Positions 7,613 through 17,192 of a DNA stretch of 64,000 nucleotides are shown piece by piece; the first letter of the stretch is position 1; each line of letters starts with the position of its first letter. Source of the stretch: Fructilactobacillus carniphilus (GTDB lineage Bacteria > Bacillota > Bacilli > Lactobacillales > Lactobacillaceae); the NCBI RefSeq assembly GCF_024029675.1, contig NZ_CP097121.1:1116001-1180000 (forward strand). Direction: 5' to 3'. The translations under genes were made by a program, and so were the position numbers. The notes beneath the pieces are model-generated. The model did not search any database and was not told the DNA's origin. It saw only the letters and a list, made by a program, of their open reading frames with translations.

Positions 7613-9040
7613 TTAATTGCCAAGTTTAGTCTTAGCTTTTAAAATTATTTCTTTAATTAAGTGTGGTCTTAAAATTAAAAGCATAAGTGCGTAACAAATC
7701 ACTCCAATAATGATTTCCAAGAAAAGAATTGACCATTTATCCGGAGATTTTAAATCAATTGCAAAAACCACGATAAACATTACCAATCCGGCAAGGAAAT
7801 ATTTAAAGTATCCTTCAAATAATTTTACTAGGCTCACTTGATTACGAATTGCATAAATTTGATAAGCAGTAACACAAATTTCGGATAAAATCGTTGCTAG
7901 CGTCGCTCCCACTGTTCCAATCAATAAAATTAAAGGAACGTTAGCCACAATGTTGACGACAGCTCCAACAATTACAGAATAGTTATATGCTTTATTTTGT
8001 CCAGTTGGAACTAGATACTGAACTCCAATGGCATTACTCCATGCAATCAAAATAATGACCACCGATTCTAACATCATTAACGGAATTACTGGCATAAATT
8101 TGGGTGTAAAAAACAATGGCACGAATGTATTGGCAACTGCTGCGATTCCAAATGTTAGAGGAACAGATAAGGCCGTAACAAACTCAAAAGTCGTATACAA
8201 ATAACCTCGTACTTTTTCCATTTCACCACGTTGAAAGGCATTTGCAACATGAGGAAGCATAACCATTCCAGTTGCTGTCACAACTGCTAATGACATTTTA
8301 ATTATTTTATCAGATTGCCCAAAAAATCCAGCTTGAGTAACGTTAGTCATCATCCCAAGCATATATTTATTAACATATAAATAGATTTGAGTAGCAATCT
8401 CCGGAATAAAGAGCACCAATGAAGGATAAAAATGATGCCACAAATGGAATTTCTTCCAATTAGGTAATCCAATGTACCTGCGTAAACTCGGGAACAAAGT
8501 TAGGTTCCCGATTAGTCCAGAAAGCGACAAAATTAAGATATAGATTGCCAAATCATCATAAGATTTAACCAGAGTAAAAATACTAATTAACGTAATTATT
8601 TTAACAATCAGGTTTCTTAATACTGTGACCGCAAAATTTTCCACTCCCTGGAAAAACCAAGAAACATCAAATGCTGCCGCTAATAAGGAAAATGACTGCG
8701 CTAAATAATAAATTTGAAACCGATGAACAAGGGAAAGAAAGATAAAGAACGCAATATACGCAATTCCAATTGTAATAATACGCATGAAAAGGATTTCATA
8801 AAAAGTGTTGGTTAATTTCTCACGATTATTTCGAACATATGCAACTTGTCGATTCCCATACAGTGCTACGCCTACGCTACCAAAAATGATAAAGAACTGA
8901 ATAACGGCATTGGTAAAATCATTAATTCCCACCCCTTTAGGACCTAAAACTCGGGCTAAATAGGGAGAAGTTACCAATGGAACCAGTAACACAAATATTT
9001 GATAAAAAGCATTGTATAGGTAATTTTTAATTACCTTCAT
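7613..9040 (-). CDS. wzx: Wzx-type flippase (polysaccharide biosynthesis / MOP superfamily)
   Basis: A 475-residue polytopic membrane protein with about 12-14 hydrophobic helices, of the MATE-like MOP superfamily. It starts with the family hallmark NYLYNAFYQIFVLLVPLVTSPYLARVLG followed by GINDFTNAVIQFF. It flips the lipid-linked repeat unit from the inner to the outer face of the membrane. It is the last gene of the main EPS operon, 6 bases after glf, and is closed by a terminator. Together with the Wzy polymerase and the priming transferase it defines a Wzx/Wzy-dependent pathway. Confidence 0.93.
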   Translation of the reverse strand: MKVIKNYLYNAFYQIFVLLVPLVTSPYLARVLGPKGVGINDFTNAVIQFFIIFGSVGVALYGNRQVAYVRNNREKLTNTFYEILFMRIITIGIAYIAFFIFLSLVHRFQIYYLAQSFSLLAAAFDVSWFFQGVENFAVTVLRNLIVKIITLISIFTLVKSYDDLAIYILILSLSGLIGNLTLFPSLRRYIGLPNWKKFHLWHHFYPSLVLFIPEIATQIYLYVNKYMLGMMTNVTQAGFFGQSDKIIKMSLAVVTATGMVMLPHVANAFQRGEMEKVRGYLYTTFEFVTALSVPLTFGIAAVANTFVPLFFTPKFMPVIPLMMLESVVIILIAWSNAIGVQYLVPTGQNKAYNYSVIVGAVVNIVANVPLILLIGTVGATLATILSEICVTAYQIYAIRNQVSLVKLFEGYFKYFLAGLVMFIVVFAIDLKSPDKWSILFLEIIIGVICYALMLLILRPHLIKEIILKAKTKLGN

Positions 9041-9046
9041 TATTAA

Positions 9047-10165
9047 CTACTCACCGAATTCTGTTTTAACTAAACGTAGGGCCGACATAATGGTTTGATC
9101 CATGTTGTAGTACCGATACTGACCTAAACGACCACCAAAGACAACATTATCTGCTTTTTCAGCAACTAAATCGGTATATTGTTTATACAATGAACGGTTT
9201 TGTTTATTATCAACTGGATAGTATGGTTCATCACCACGATGCCAGTCCTTAGGATATTCGTGGGTAACCACGGTCTTCCCCTTGTTACCCTTTCCAAATT
9301 CAAAGTGTTTGTGTTCAATAACACGCGTATATGGGATCTCTGCATCGGTATAGTTGACCACCGCGTTCCCTTGATAATTGTCAACATCCTTTATCTCTGT
9401 TTCAAAACGAAGACTCCGATATTCCAACTCACCTAAAGCATAGTCAAAGAATTGATCAATCATCCCAGTAAAAATAATGCGTTTCCCAGAATTTAGGTAC
9501 TCTTCTTTGTGAGCAAAAAAATCCGTGTTCAATTTTACGTCAATCAAATCATCAGCTAACATTTTTTCAATAATTTGGGTATACCCACCCTTGGGAATTC
9601 CCTGGTATGGATCACTAAAGTAATTATTGTCATAGATAAAACGAACTGGAATACGCCGAATAATAAACGATGGTAGATCAACTGCCTTTCTTCCCCATTG
9701 TTTTTCCGTATATCCCTTAATTAGTTTTTCATAGATATCAGTTCCAACTAACGAAAGAGCTTGTTCTTCTAAATTAGTTGGTTTCTCTGGGACGTTAGCA
9801 TTCCGTTTTTGCTCTTCAATTTTAGCTTGCGCTTCAGCGGGAGTCCGAACACCCCAAAGTTTGCTAAAAGTATTCATATTAAACGGCAAGTTATAAATTT
9901 CACCATTATAATTTGCAATTGGACTATTAATGTAATTATTAAATTCAGCAAATTGTTGTACATATTCCCAAATATCTTTCATTTTCGTATGAAAAATGTG
10001 GGCTCCATACTGGTGAACCTGAATCCCTTCTACTTCTTTTGTATAGATATTTCCGGCAATGTGATCACGTTTTTCAATTACTTGAACATGATTCCCGCGT
10101 TTAGCTGCTTCGTAGGCAAAAGTAGCTCCAAATAGTCCTGAGCCAACTACTAGATAATCAGTCAT
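9047..10165 (-). CDS. glf: UDP-galactopyranose mutase
   Basis: A 372-residue flavoenzyme that converts UDP-galactopyranose to UDP-galactofuranose. The N-terminal FAD-binding stretch DYLVVGSGLFGATFAYEAAKRG (GxGxxG near residues 8-13) is followed by YGAHIFHT, KQWGR, VRFIYDNNYFSDPYQGIPKGGYT and YRYYNMDQTI, all typical of prokaryotic Glf. The length is normal. AAAGAGG precedes the ATG. Its presence means the EPS very probably contains galactofuranose, in line with the neighbouring gene at 11232 that resembles galactofuranosyltransferases. Confidence 0.97.
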   Translation of the reverse strand: MTDYLVVGSGLFGATFAYEAAKRGNHVQVIEKRDHIAGNIYTKEVEGIQVHQYGAHIFHTKMKDIWEYVQQFAEFNNYINSPIANYNGEIYNLPFNMNTFSKLWGVRTPAEAQAKIEEQKRNANVPEKPTNLEEQALSLVGTDIYEKLIKGYTEKQWGRKAVDLPSFIIRRIPVRFIYDNNYFSDPYQGIPKGGYTQIIEKMLADDLIDVKLNTDFFAHKEEYLNSGKRIIFTGMIDQFFDYALGELEYRSLRFETEIKDVDNYQGNAVVNYTDAEIPYTRVIEHKHFEFGKGNKGKTVVTHEYPKDWHRGDEPYYPVDNKQNRSLYKQYTDLVAEKADNVVFGGRLGQYRYYNMDQTIMSALRLVKTEFGE

Positions 10166-10180
10166 AAATAAACCTCTTTC

Positions 10181-11242
10181 CTAAAAACTCAAAAAATACT
10201 TTAGTGAGTTAACAAACCGAGCGTCATAATTTTTGTCGTATAAAAAATTAATGGATTCTTTTACTTTTTGAGGAACAAAATTAACTTTATTTTCACAAAA
10301 TAGAGTTAAATCATTTGCTAGCAAAGTATAATCTCCAACTGGATACAAGAAACCATTCTCATTATTTCTTATTATATCATTTGGTCCAGCCTTACAGTCA
10401 GAGGAAATGCAAGGAATTCCATAACTCATCGCTTCAGCTAAAACCATTCCAAAACCTTCAAAGTTAGAATTCAATAATAAGGCGTTAGCATGTTCAATCT
10501 CATCCCAAGGATTTTGACTCCAACCTTTTAAATGAATTTTTTCTTTTAAATTGGAGTTGGAATTAACAATAGCTTTCACTGCAGCAAGGTCTCGCCCACT
10601 GCCATAGACATCTAATTCCCAATTACCATTCAAATTTTTTAATACTTCTAACAACCCTCGCAGATTTTTTTGACCGTCCAAAATTATCCTACTGACGTAA
10701 ATAAAAGTTGTTTTATCTATATTAGGAGTAATCGTTTTTGTCTTGGGTTCAATTGGATTATAAATAACTTTAATTTTATCGGATGATACTCCAGTATCTT
10801 CGATCTCATGTTTTATTTCATTTGAAATAGCTAAATGAAAATCAGCATTGGGCAATAGATTAAAATTTAATGCAGCATCAACATTAGAATTATGCATCCA
10901 CGAAATAATTTTATATTTTTTTCGGAAAATTTTTTTTACCCAGCGAGCCACTAAAATTTCTTTAGGCCCCATAAAAACTAAGGCATCTCCCTGATAACTA
11001 ATTAAAAATATTAACAATCTAATCAAACACGAATAATTATTAGTTAAATTAGTTTTATATGTCTTTATATCTTTAAGACCAGCAAAGAATTCTTGATATC
11101 TAACTTTTCTAAATAGAAAAAAAGATAAATTAAAATTAGAATTGATAATTTTACTTTTCAAAACGTGCGTCAAAACCGTTTCAATTCCGCCTCTACCGGT
11201 GACAGATCCAACAAAAGTTATATCATCCTTCTTATCGGTCAT
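10181..11242 (-). CDS. GT4 family glycosyltransferase (EPS), copy A
   Basis: About 353 residues of a GT-B fold family 4 glycosyltransferase, acting on the cytoplasmic face of the membrane. Visible landmarks are GSVTGRGGIETVL near the N-terminus, FIYVSRI and GQKNL in the second Rossmann domain, LKGWSQNPWDEI, and the retaining E-x7-E-like motif in NFEGFGMVLAEAMSYGIPCI. I prefer the ATG at 11242, which has AAGGG eight bases upstream, over an in-frame GTG at 11251; either way it overlaps the preceding gene. It closely resembles the gene at 12185, so the two are paralogues that probably add different or successive sugars. Confidence 0.88.
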   Translation of the reverse strand: MTDKKDDITFVGSVTGRGGIETVLTHVLKSKIINSNFNLSFFLFRKVRYQEFFAGLKDIKTYKTNLTNNYSCLIRLLIFLISYQGDALVFMGPKEILVARWVKKIFRKKYKIISWMHNSNVDAALNFNLLPNADFHLAISNEIKHEIEDTGVSSDKIKVIYNPIEPKTKTITPNIDKTTFIYVSRIILDGQKNLRGLLEVLKNLNGNWELDVYGSGRDLAAVKAIVNSNSNLKEKIHLKGWSQNPWDEIEHANALLLNSNFEGFGMVLAEAMSYGIPCISSDCKAGPNDIIRNNENGFLYPVGDYTLLANDLTLFCENKVNFVPQKVKESINFLYDKNYDARFVNSLKYFLSF

Positions 11243-12173
11243 TTTCCACACCCTTATCTAACTTCTTATCTAAATATTCAATTTTAGGGCTAAACCAAAT
11301 TCCCGACCATAAACCATGAATTAATACACCATTTTTTTTAAATTTATCACTGGATCTAGAAAATAGTATTTCAAAAATCATAAACACTCGATTCAAAAAA
11401 TACTTAATTGTAGTTTTTAATCCTCTTTGTTTGGCCATATAGAAACGATTTCTAGTGTCATAAAAATGTCTCCCAATTCGATTTTTATTTTCTGTTAATA
11501 AATTGACTCCGGCATTTGCTTTCATTTTATGGACAACTTCACTATGACCAACAAAGTAGCAAGAATAATGTGATGAAATCCTTTCAGAATATTCAACATC
11601 ATCGCCCCAAATAAAGAACTCACTAATCGGTAACCCTAATTTTTCTACTGCATCATTATTAATTAGCATAGAAACAAAAGACGCTGAAGAAAGCCCTACT
11701 AGATTTTCAGAAATATCTTTATTCCATTCTGGACTAACCACTGGAATATTCATTTTAACGGGATTTCCGTCCGTAAAAATCACATTACTAGACAAAAAGC
11801 CAACGTTCTCCTTTTGATTAATGAGTTTCTCATCAGCGTTTAACAATTGTTCAAGCGCGTCTTTTTTAGGATATGTGTCATCGTCCATTACCCAATAAAA
11901 ATCATAGTTACCATTTTGAGCAGCAAATTTGATTCCCTCATTAAAACCGCCGGCTCCACCAATATTTTTATCCAAATTTTTTATCTTAATTTGTGGATAT
12001 TCATTCTTTAAATTATCTAAATATTCTTTGGTTCCATCTGAACTAGCATTATTAATAATAAACAAGTTTTTAACTGCAACAGTCTGCTCTAATAAAGATC
12101 TAATTGATCCCTTTAGTAATTCTAATCGGTTAAACGTCACTAAAACCCCAGCAACATCAGTATCTTTAGTCAT
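11232..12173 (-). CDS. GT2 family glycosyltransferase, galactofuranosyltransferase-like
   Basis: A 313-residue inverting GT-A enzyme. VAGVLVTFNRLELLKGSIRSLLEQT, FIINNASSDGT, DKNIGGAGGFNEGI and the metal-binding MDDDT are laid out as in GlfT-type galactofuranosyltransferases. FIWGDDVEYS and a C-terminal basic amphipathic stretch follow. With glf in the same operon, a role in adding galactofuranose to the growing repeat unit is likely but inferred. It overlaps the downstream GT4 gene by about 11 bases, indicating coupled translation. AAGGCGG precedes the ATG. Confidence 0.88.
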   Translation of the reverse strand: MTKDTDVAGVLVTFNRLELLKGSIRSLLEQTVAVKNLFIINNASSDGTKEYLDNLKNEYPQIKIKNLDKNIGGAGGFNEGIKFAAQNGNYDFYWVMDDDTYPKKDALEQLLNADEKLINQKENVGFLSSNVIFTDGNPVKMNIPVVSPEWNKDISENLVGLSSASFVSMLINNDAVEKLGLPISEFFIWGDDVEYSERISSHYSCYFVGHSEVVHKMKANAGVNLLTENKNRIGRHFYDTRNRFYMAKQRGLKTTIKYFLNRVFMIFEILFSRSSDKFKKNGVLIHGLWSGIWFSPKIEYLDKKLDKGVENDR

Positions 12174-12184
12174 AAATTACCGCC

Positions 12185-13270
12185 TTAATCATTATTAATA
12201 ATTTCATCAATTTCCGAAATGAATCTTTTATCATATTCATTATTATACATAAAGTGAATACTCTTTTTGATTTCAACTGGATTGAACTTAATCCTATTAT
12301 CTACAAATAGATTTAAATACTTACTAAGCTGATCATAATCGCCCACTTTATATAAAAATCCATTTTTTTTCGGAATAATTAAGTCATCTGGACCAGTTGG
12401 ACAATCAGATGAGACACATGGAATTCCATAACTCATAGCCTCAGCCAGCACCATCGGCAATCCTTCATAATTAGAGTTTAGTAACAATGCATTGGCCTCA
12501 GAAACCATTCCCCAAGGATCTAATTGCCATCCTTTGAAAATGACTTTATTACGCAAATTATCATGATTTTTCACAAATTCTTGGGCCTTGGGATAATCAT
12601 TCCCAGAACCATAAATCTCTAAAATCCAGTCACCTTTTACCTTGTCTAATGCAGTCAAAAGTCCCTTCAAATTCTTTTGACCATCCATTTGAATTCTAGC
12701 GATATAAATAAATTTGCAGTTGCTTGGGGAAGGTAAAATAGTTTCAGTTTTGGGAGTAAGTGGATTATAAATTACTTTTATTTTTTCTGATGGAATCCCA
12801 TTAGAAATCAATTCTTTTTTAATTCCAGTAGAAATTGCCAAAAAATAATTAGATTGTTTCAACTTATTGAAATCAATATAAATTCCAGCATCATTTTCTT
12901 TAAGCACAACATTATCTAAAGCATAGTGACTCCAAAAAACAATTTTATATTTTTTAAATAAGACCTGTTTAACTATTTTAGTAATTGGGATGAGTTTAGG
13001 ATCAGTAATAATCACAACTGATCCTTTAAAGTTAACCAAAAATTTAACCAATTTAATTAACCTGATCACTTTACTTTTTAATTCAGTTTTATAGACTTCT
13101 GAATAGCCACAATGATCAAAAAAAGATTCATCTTTAACTTTACTAAAAACAAAAAGGACTAAATCAAAATGTTTTTTAATTTCTCGTGAGTTACCAACAT
13201 AAGATAAAACCGTTTCTGTTCCGCCTTTACCACTCAGACCATTAGATAATATTGCAATTTTATTATCCAA
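12185..13270 (-). CDS. GT4 family glycosyltransferase (EPS), copy B
   Basis: A 361-residue GT-B glycosyltransferase, paralogous to the gene at 10181 along its whole length. Both share the ILSNGLSGKGGTETVL-type start, FIYIARIQMDGQKNLKGLL, IFKGWQLDPWGMV and NYEGLPMVLAEAMSYGIPC. The start is a TTG five bases after AGGAGG. The gene lies 11 bases upstream of the GT2 gene in the same operon. It is strongly AT-rich. Donor and acceptor sugars are unknown. Confidence 0.88.
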   Translation of the reverse strand: MDNKIAILSNGLSGKGGTETVLSYVGNSREIKKHFDLVLFVFSKVKDESFFDHCGYSEVYKTELKSKVIRLIKLVKFLVNFKGSVVIITDPKLIPITKIVKQVLFKKYKIVFWSHYALDNVVLKENDAGIYIDFNKLKQSNYFLAISTGIKKELISNGIPSEKIKVIYNPLTPKTETILPSPSNCKFIYIARIQMDGQKNLKGLLTALDKVKGDWILEIYGSGNDYPKAQEFVKNHDNLRNKVIFKGWQLDPWGMVSEANALLLNSNYEGLPMVLAEAMSYGIPCVSSDCPTGPDDLIIPKKNGFLYKVGDYDQLSKYLNLFVDNRIKFNPVEIKKSIHFMYNNEYDKRFISEIDEIINND

Positions 13271-13292
13271 AACTACCTCCTAAACTAGATAA

Positions 13293-14126
13293 CTACTCTA
13301 CCTCGTTCACTGCCTTCCCTTTAACTGGAACTCTTTTTGTATCCCCATTTAGATACCAGCTATACTCAATATCCATATGTCCAACATCTAATACTTGTTT
13401 TCCAGTTAACCTAGTCAAATCATAAGCAAGAATGGTCGCAGTTGGCCCCAAAGCAACCAACACAATGTCGATTTGTTTTTCATAAATTCTTACTTTGGCA
13501 TCCTCTAAAATTCGATTATAATTTTCAAATGCGTTTTTACTTGGACAGATCAACCTGGTAATTTTTCTGGAATTACTTAATAAATCGTTTTCCTTCCCAA
13601 AATTAGTTTGGTCTCCCTCAATCATCAAAACATTTTTATCCTGCAAATGCTTTTTAAAACGATTAAAAACGTAGGTAGCCACAGATTTATCAATTAAATC
13701 CATATATGGCCTCGTGACAGAAGTATTTAAATAATAGTGCTCAGGATTGGGATCATTAGACCATTTGGATCCGTATTTTCCCATTTCTCGTTCCCAGTAT
13801 TTTGTAGCAGTTAAAATTTTAGGATCACGAAATGCTTGAGGTAAACAAATTCTTACCATTGGATCAGTGGAATTAAGAACCTCTAATAATCGCTTACTTA
13901 ATTTTGGAGATTCTATTTCATAAGAATTTTGTTCCGTCATATGAATCCATTTAAACTCTCCATCACCGAATCTGCTGATGGAAATATTTTTATCGGCAAC
14001 CGCATCTATAGTTTCTTCAATTTTAGCAATATTAAACTTTAAATATTTCTTTTTATACACAAGTTGATAAATTGGAATATAGATAATATCATTAATTGCT
14101 TTGCTAAGAAAAGTACTAAATTTCAT
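13293..14126 (-). CDS. GT-D fold glycosyltransferase (DUF1792 / SP_1767 family)
   Basis: About 277 residues. The diagnostic SRFGDGEFKW segment near residue 50 is the signature of the GT-D (former DUF1792) family, whose founding member adds glucose during streptococcal Fap1 glycosylation. Other visible blocks are VRICLPQAFRDPK, VTRPYMDL, GPTATILAYDLTRLTG and the C-terminal DVGHMDIEYSWYL. The ATG at 14126 has GAGG six bases upstream; an earlier ATG at 14138 directly follows the stop of the preceding gene and has no Shine-Dalgarno. Within the EPS operon it presumably adds one sugar of the repeat unit. Confidence 0.88.
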   Translation of the reverse strand: MKFSTFLSKAINDIIYIPIYQLVYKKKYLKFNIAKIEETIDAVADKNISISRFGDGEFKWIHMTEQNSYEIESPKLSKRLLEVLNSTDPMVRICLPQAFRDPKILTATKYWEREMGKYGSKWSNDPNPEHYYLNTSVTRPYMDLIDKSVATYVFNRFKKHLQDKNVLMIEGDQTNFGKENDLLSNSRKITRLICPSKNAFENYNRILEDAKVRIYEKQIDIVLVALGPTATILAYDLTRLTGKQVLDVGHMDIEYSWYLNGDTKRVPVKGKAVNEVE

Positions 14127-14138
14127 CGAAGACCTCAT

Positions 14139-15095
14139 CTAATTTTTATGTTTATACAAATTAATGTAAATCTGGGGTAAAAATCTTGCTATCAATAAAG
14201 CAATCCCATACTTAACTTGCAAATTTTTGAATGTTTCCAAGGAAATATATGGCTTTAAAATTTTAACTTGTTGCTTTGAAGTCCAAGCTTGATTAGTTAA
14301 GATATTTCGGTGAATATAAAACAAATATATTCTAGCCTTAAACGCTGGTAAAAATTGTTTTAGATGATTTTCGTTCACCAGTAAACTAACCTTGTTGATG
14401 TAATTGTGACACTTTTCTAATAACTTAGAATCAAAGGTATTAGTAGTCGATCCATTTCTTTTTTTCAAATCATATAATGGTTCATTAATAAAATAAATTT
14501 TCCGATAATTGATTGCTAAAAGATAATCTAATACAAATAAACTATCTTCAAAAAAATTGTCATTACTCATACTAATGTTATTATCTTCAATGACTTTTTT
14601 TATGAAAATTTTGTTCCACAATCCTACATCCATTTCTTGATTCTTAGTCAGATAAATTCCGATTAATTGTTCTTTACTATCAGCACTTTCTAATAACGAA
14701 TTCGTCTCTAAATTTATCTCACCATTATTTTCTTTTTGAATTCCAGCAATAACTAGTTGTTTTTCAGCAATACTATTCCCCATTTTTTCGATAAACCCAT
14801 GCAAATATAAATCGTCATCATCCGCAAACATAATAAATTTACCTTTTGCTTTTTTTATCCCGAGATTTCTTGCTTTAGCTTGAAATTGGTGGTCTTGTAA
14901 TAACAAATTAATGTTATTCCCATTAGCTGCTTTTCTCTTGACGATCTGAATTGTGTTATCTTTTGAACCATCATCAACGACAATTAACTCAAATTTATAC
15001 TTCGTCTTTTGCTTAATAATCGAATCAATCGCTCTTCCAATTGTTTTTTCTGAATTATAGGCTGGCATTATAATACTGATATCAAAATCATTCAT
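14139..15095 (-). CDS. GT2 family glycosyltransferase (EPS)
   Basis: A 318-residue GT-A glycosyltransferase with the textbook start DISIIMPAYNSEKTIGRAIDSI, followed by ELIVVDDGSKDNT, ARNLGIKKAKGKFIMFADDDD (DxD-type metal site) and an acceptor region. The C-terminus is basic and hydrophobic (ALLIARFLPQIYINLYKHK), suggesting membrane association. AGAGG precedes the ATG. It is in the middle of the operon with short spacing to both neighbours. Confidence 0.88.
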   Translation of the reverse strand: MNDFDISIIMPAYNSEKTIGRAIDSIIKQKTKYKFELIVVDDGSKDNTIQIVKRKAANGNNINLLLQDHQFQAKARNLGIKKAKGKFIMFADDDDLYLHGFIEKMGNSIAEKQLVIAGIQKENNGEINLETNSLLESADSKEQLIGIYLTKNQEMDVGLWNKIFIKKVIEDNNISMSNDNFFEDSLFVLDYLLAINYRKIYFINEPLYDLKKRNGSTTNTFDSKLLEKCHNYINKVSLLVNENHLKQFLPAFKARIYLFYIHRNILTNQAWTSKQQVKILKPYISLETFKNLQVKYGIALLIARFLPQIYINLYKHKN

Positions 15096-15107
15096 ACATA
15101 ATCCTCT

Positions 15108-15893
15108 TTAATAATGGGTATTATCTTCACCAACATTACTTGAAATTTTTCTTTTTAAAAAACCAATGGCTTTTTTAACTAAGTGACGATCACCAGTTTG
15201 AATCCAGTTACACTCTACATAATCAATGTTATTGGTTTTAATCCAAACATCCATTAATAGTTCTGATAAATATCCAAATACTCGGGCTTCTTGTTCCGAA
15301 TAATCAGAAATGTCTAATTGACCCCTTACTTTAAATAATATTCCAAACAACCATTCACAGTATTTATTAAAATAATCGGTTTTCATAATGAACATATTGA
15401 ACATATGAGCAGAGCGACTTTCCATGACCTGATTAAAAGCCAGTAAATAATCAGGATAATCAGTTGCAATGATTTTTTTGGTTAGTTCCAAGGGTTCCTT
15501 GTGGTGAGAATGAACATAGTGTGAATAAATTGTCTCAACAACATAATGTCTCTTCCTTGGTAAAACAATTGGTGCTTTTTTTAATAACTCTTCAGCCTCT
15601 TGATAATCTAAAACATTGTTGATATTACGAGACAAGTGTTTACTAAACAAACGACGATAATGAACAAGCCCAACGGCATCAACATTATGTAAATTTTTAA
15701 ATGCCCAGTATACAGCCGTAAGTTCATTAAAATTTGGATTCAAACGAGAAATATTTTCACCCTGATTATCAAGTTGATATCCCTTTTGATCCTTAAAATT
15801 TTGATCAGCACCCACCAATACAGGAAGATAGAGATCATCTTTAACTGGCATTAGGGCATCTTTATGAGTAGCAACCAAAATTTTAATCCTCAT
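15108..15893 (-). CDS. DUF4422 glycosyltransferase-like protein
   Basis: A 261-residue protein of the DUF4422 family, found in capsule and EPS clusters and regarded as glycosyltransferase-like. Diagnostic stretches are ILVATHK at the start, LPVLVGA, LNPNFNELTAVYWAFKNL, VGLVHYRR, and FNMFIMK with a C-terminal NWIQTGDR. It overlaps the 3' end of wzy by 11 bases. It probably transfers one sugar of the repeat unit, but the reaction has not been defined for most of the family. Confidence 0.82.
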   Translation of the reverse strand: MRIKILVATHKDALMPVKDDLYLPVLVGADQNFKDQKGYQLDNQGENISRLNPNFNELTAVYWAFKNLHNVDAVGLVHYRRLFSKHLSRNINNVLDYQEAEELLKKAPIVLPRKRHYVVETIYSHYVHSHHKEPLELTKKIIATDYPDYLLAFNQVMESRSAHMFNMFIMKTDYFNKYCEWLFGILFKVRGQLDISDYSEQEARVFGYLSELLMDVWIKTNNIDYVECNWIQTGDRHLVKKAIGFLKRKISSNVGEDNTHY

Positions 15894-17145
15894 TTATTCC
15901 AATCCTTTCTCTTGTTGCTTGTAAAAATTTCTTTAAATTAAATCGATCAATAACTTCAACAATAATCAAAGCAAATGGAGAATACTGTAAATAAATCAAC
16001 TGGGGATCCCCAACACTGTGAAGAGCAATGAAAATGAAAATCAATAAAACATACCAATGCTTTTTCTTAAACTCGATCCACAACGCTGCTGTTAGCAAAA
16101 TGACAATGACAAGTAAGAATATAATTCCAAAATTCAATAAATATTGAATAAAAGAATTATCTAAATAAAAATACTTTCCATGAAGCGGATGACTAGGACT
16201 AAAAGTCTTAAATTTAATTACCGTTCCAAAGAAACTAAGTCCATATTTTTCAATTCCAAGGTGAGATAAACCAATTCTTCCCGACATAATTGAATCAAAC
16301 TTAACCATAAATGGAGAAGTTGGACCAATATAAGAAACAATAATCGTCAAAATTGAAGCAATAGGCATTGATAATATCGAAAGATATTTAAATAAATTAG
16401 TTTTGAAGAATTTAAGAAATTTATATTTAAATCCTACTTGCATTAATAAGAAAAACGCAATCAATAATAGTTCTAATAGAAATGGATTTCTAGTATTAGT
16501 TTGTGAATACAAGAAGCAACTAATCAAAAACAGTAAAAATAGAGATATTTTATTTAATTTCCCTTTTTTAATAAAAATATAGCAAAGGAATAAATAGAAA
16601 AATAATTGTGATGGTAACGTTACCCAATTGAATCCTAAAGCTTGCCTAAATGACATTTGGCCATTATTAGTAAATCCTCTAAATGTAGAAAAAGTTGGAA
16701 TTAGATTAAAATATCCCAAAATTACTGTGCAAATCGTCATAACCGCGGTAACCAGAAAAAAAACTTTAACAATCTTTCTAAAATCGATGTGATTAATCAT
16801 CAAAAGCATTACAAAGAACCACAATGGAAAAGATAATGTTGAGGTCCTCTTTACGATTAATCCCAAAGCAATCAATAAAAAATATACAATATATGATGAA
16901 TCCGGTTTCCGTAATAAAATACTTTCCAAGCAACCTATTATTAATACTGCTGAAGCTATTTTTGTGACCGGACTAAAAAACAACCCATATTCTTTCGTCC
17001 AATAGGTATAGATTAATGTAAAAAACATTAAAAATGTGTAGATGCCAAAAAACGCACAGACCAACGTAGTCCGTGTTTCTTCAGTTTCTGGCTTCGCATA
17101 AAAATTATTAAAAAATCTAGTAATTTTACTCAAAACATTTTCCAT
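15883..17145 (-). CDS. wzy: Wzy-type EPS repeat-unit polymerase
   Basis: A 420-residue polytopic membrane protein with about 10-12 hydrophobic helices and a larger extracytoplasmic loop around residues 260-330 (MSGRIGLSHLGIEKYG, then KYFYLDNSFIQYLLNFG). The SGR...G...YLDNSF pattern is characteristic of Wzy/O-antigen polymerases. It joins flipped repeat units on the outer face. As usual for Wzy, overall sequence conservation is low; the call rests on topology, the loop motif and the operon context. Confidence 0.85.
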   Translation of the reverse strand: MENVLSKITRFFNNFYAKPETEETRTTLVCAFFGIYTFLMFFTLIYTYWTKEYGLFFSPVTKIASAVLIIGCLESILLRKPDSSYIVYFLLIALGLIVKRTSTLSFPLWFFVMLLMINHIDFRKIVKVFFLVTAVMTICTVILGYFNLIPTFSTFRGFTNNGQMSFRQALGFNWVTLPSQLFFYLFLCYIFIKKGKLNKISLFLLFLISCFLYSQTNTRNPFLLELLLIAFFLLMQVGFKYKFLKFFKTNLFKYLSILSMPIASILTIIVSYIGPTSPFMVKFDSIMSGRIGLSHLGIEKYGLSFFGTVIKFKTFSPSHPLHGKYFYLDNSFIQYLLNFGIIFLLVIVILLTAALWIEFKKKHWYVLLIFIFIALHSVGDPQLIYLQYSPFALIIVEVIDRFNLKKFLQATRERIGINED

Positions 17146-17192
17146 TAAACACCATCTTTTCTCCCAAACAATATCAAATCGACATTTATTAA

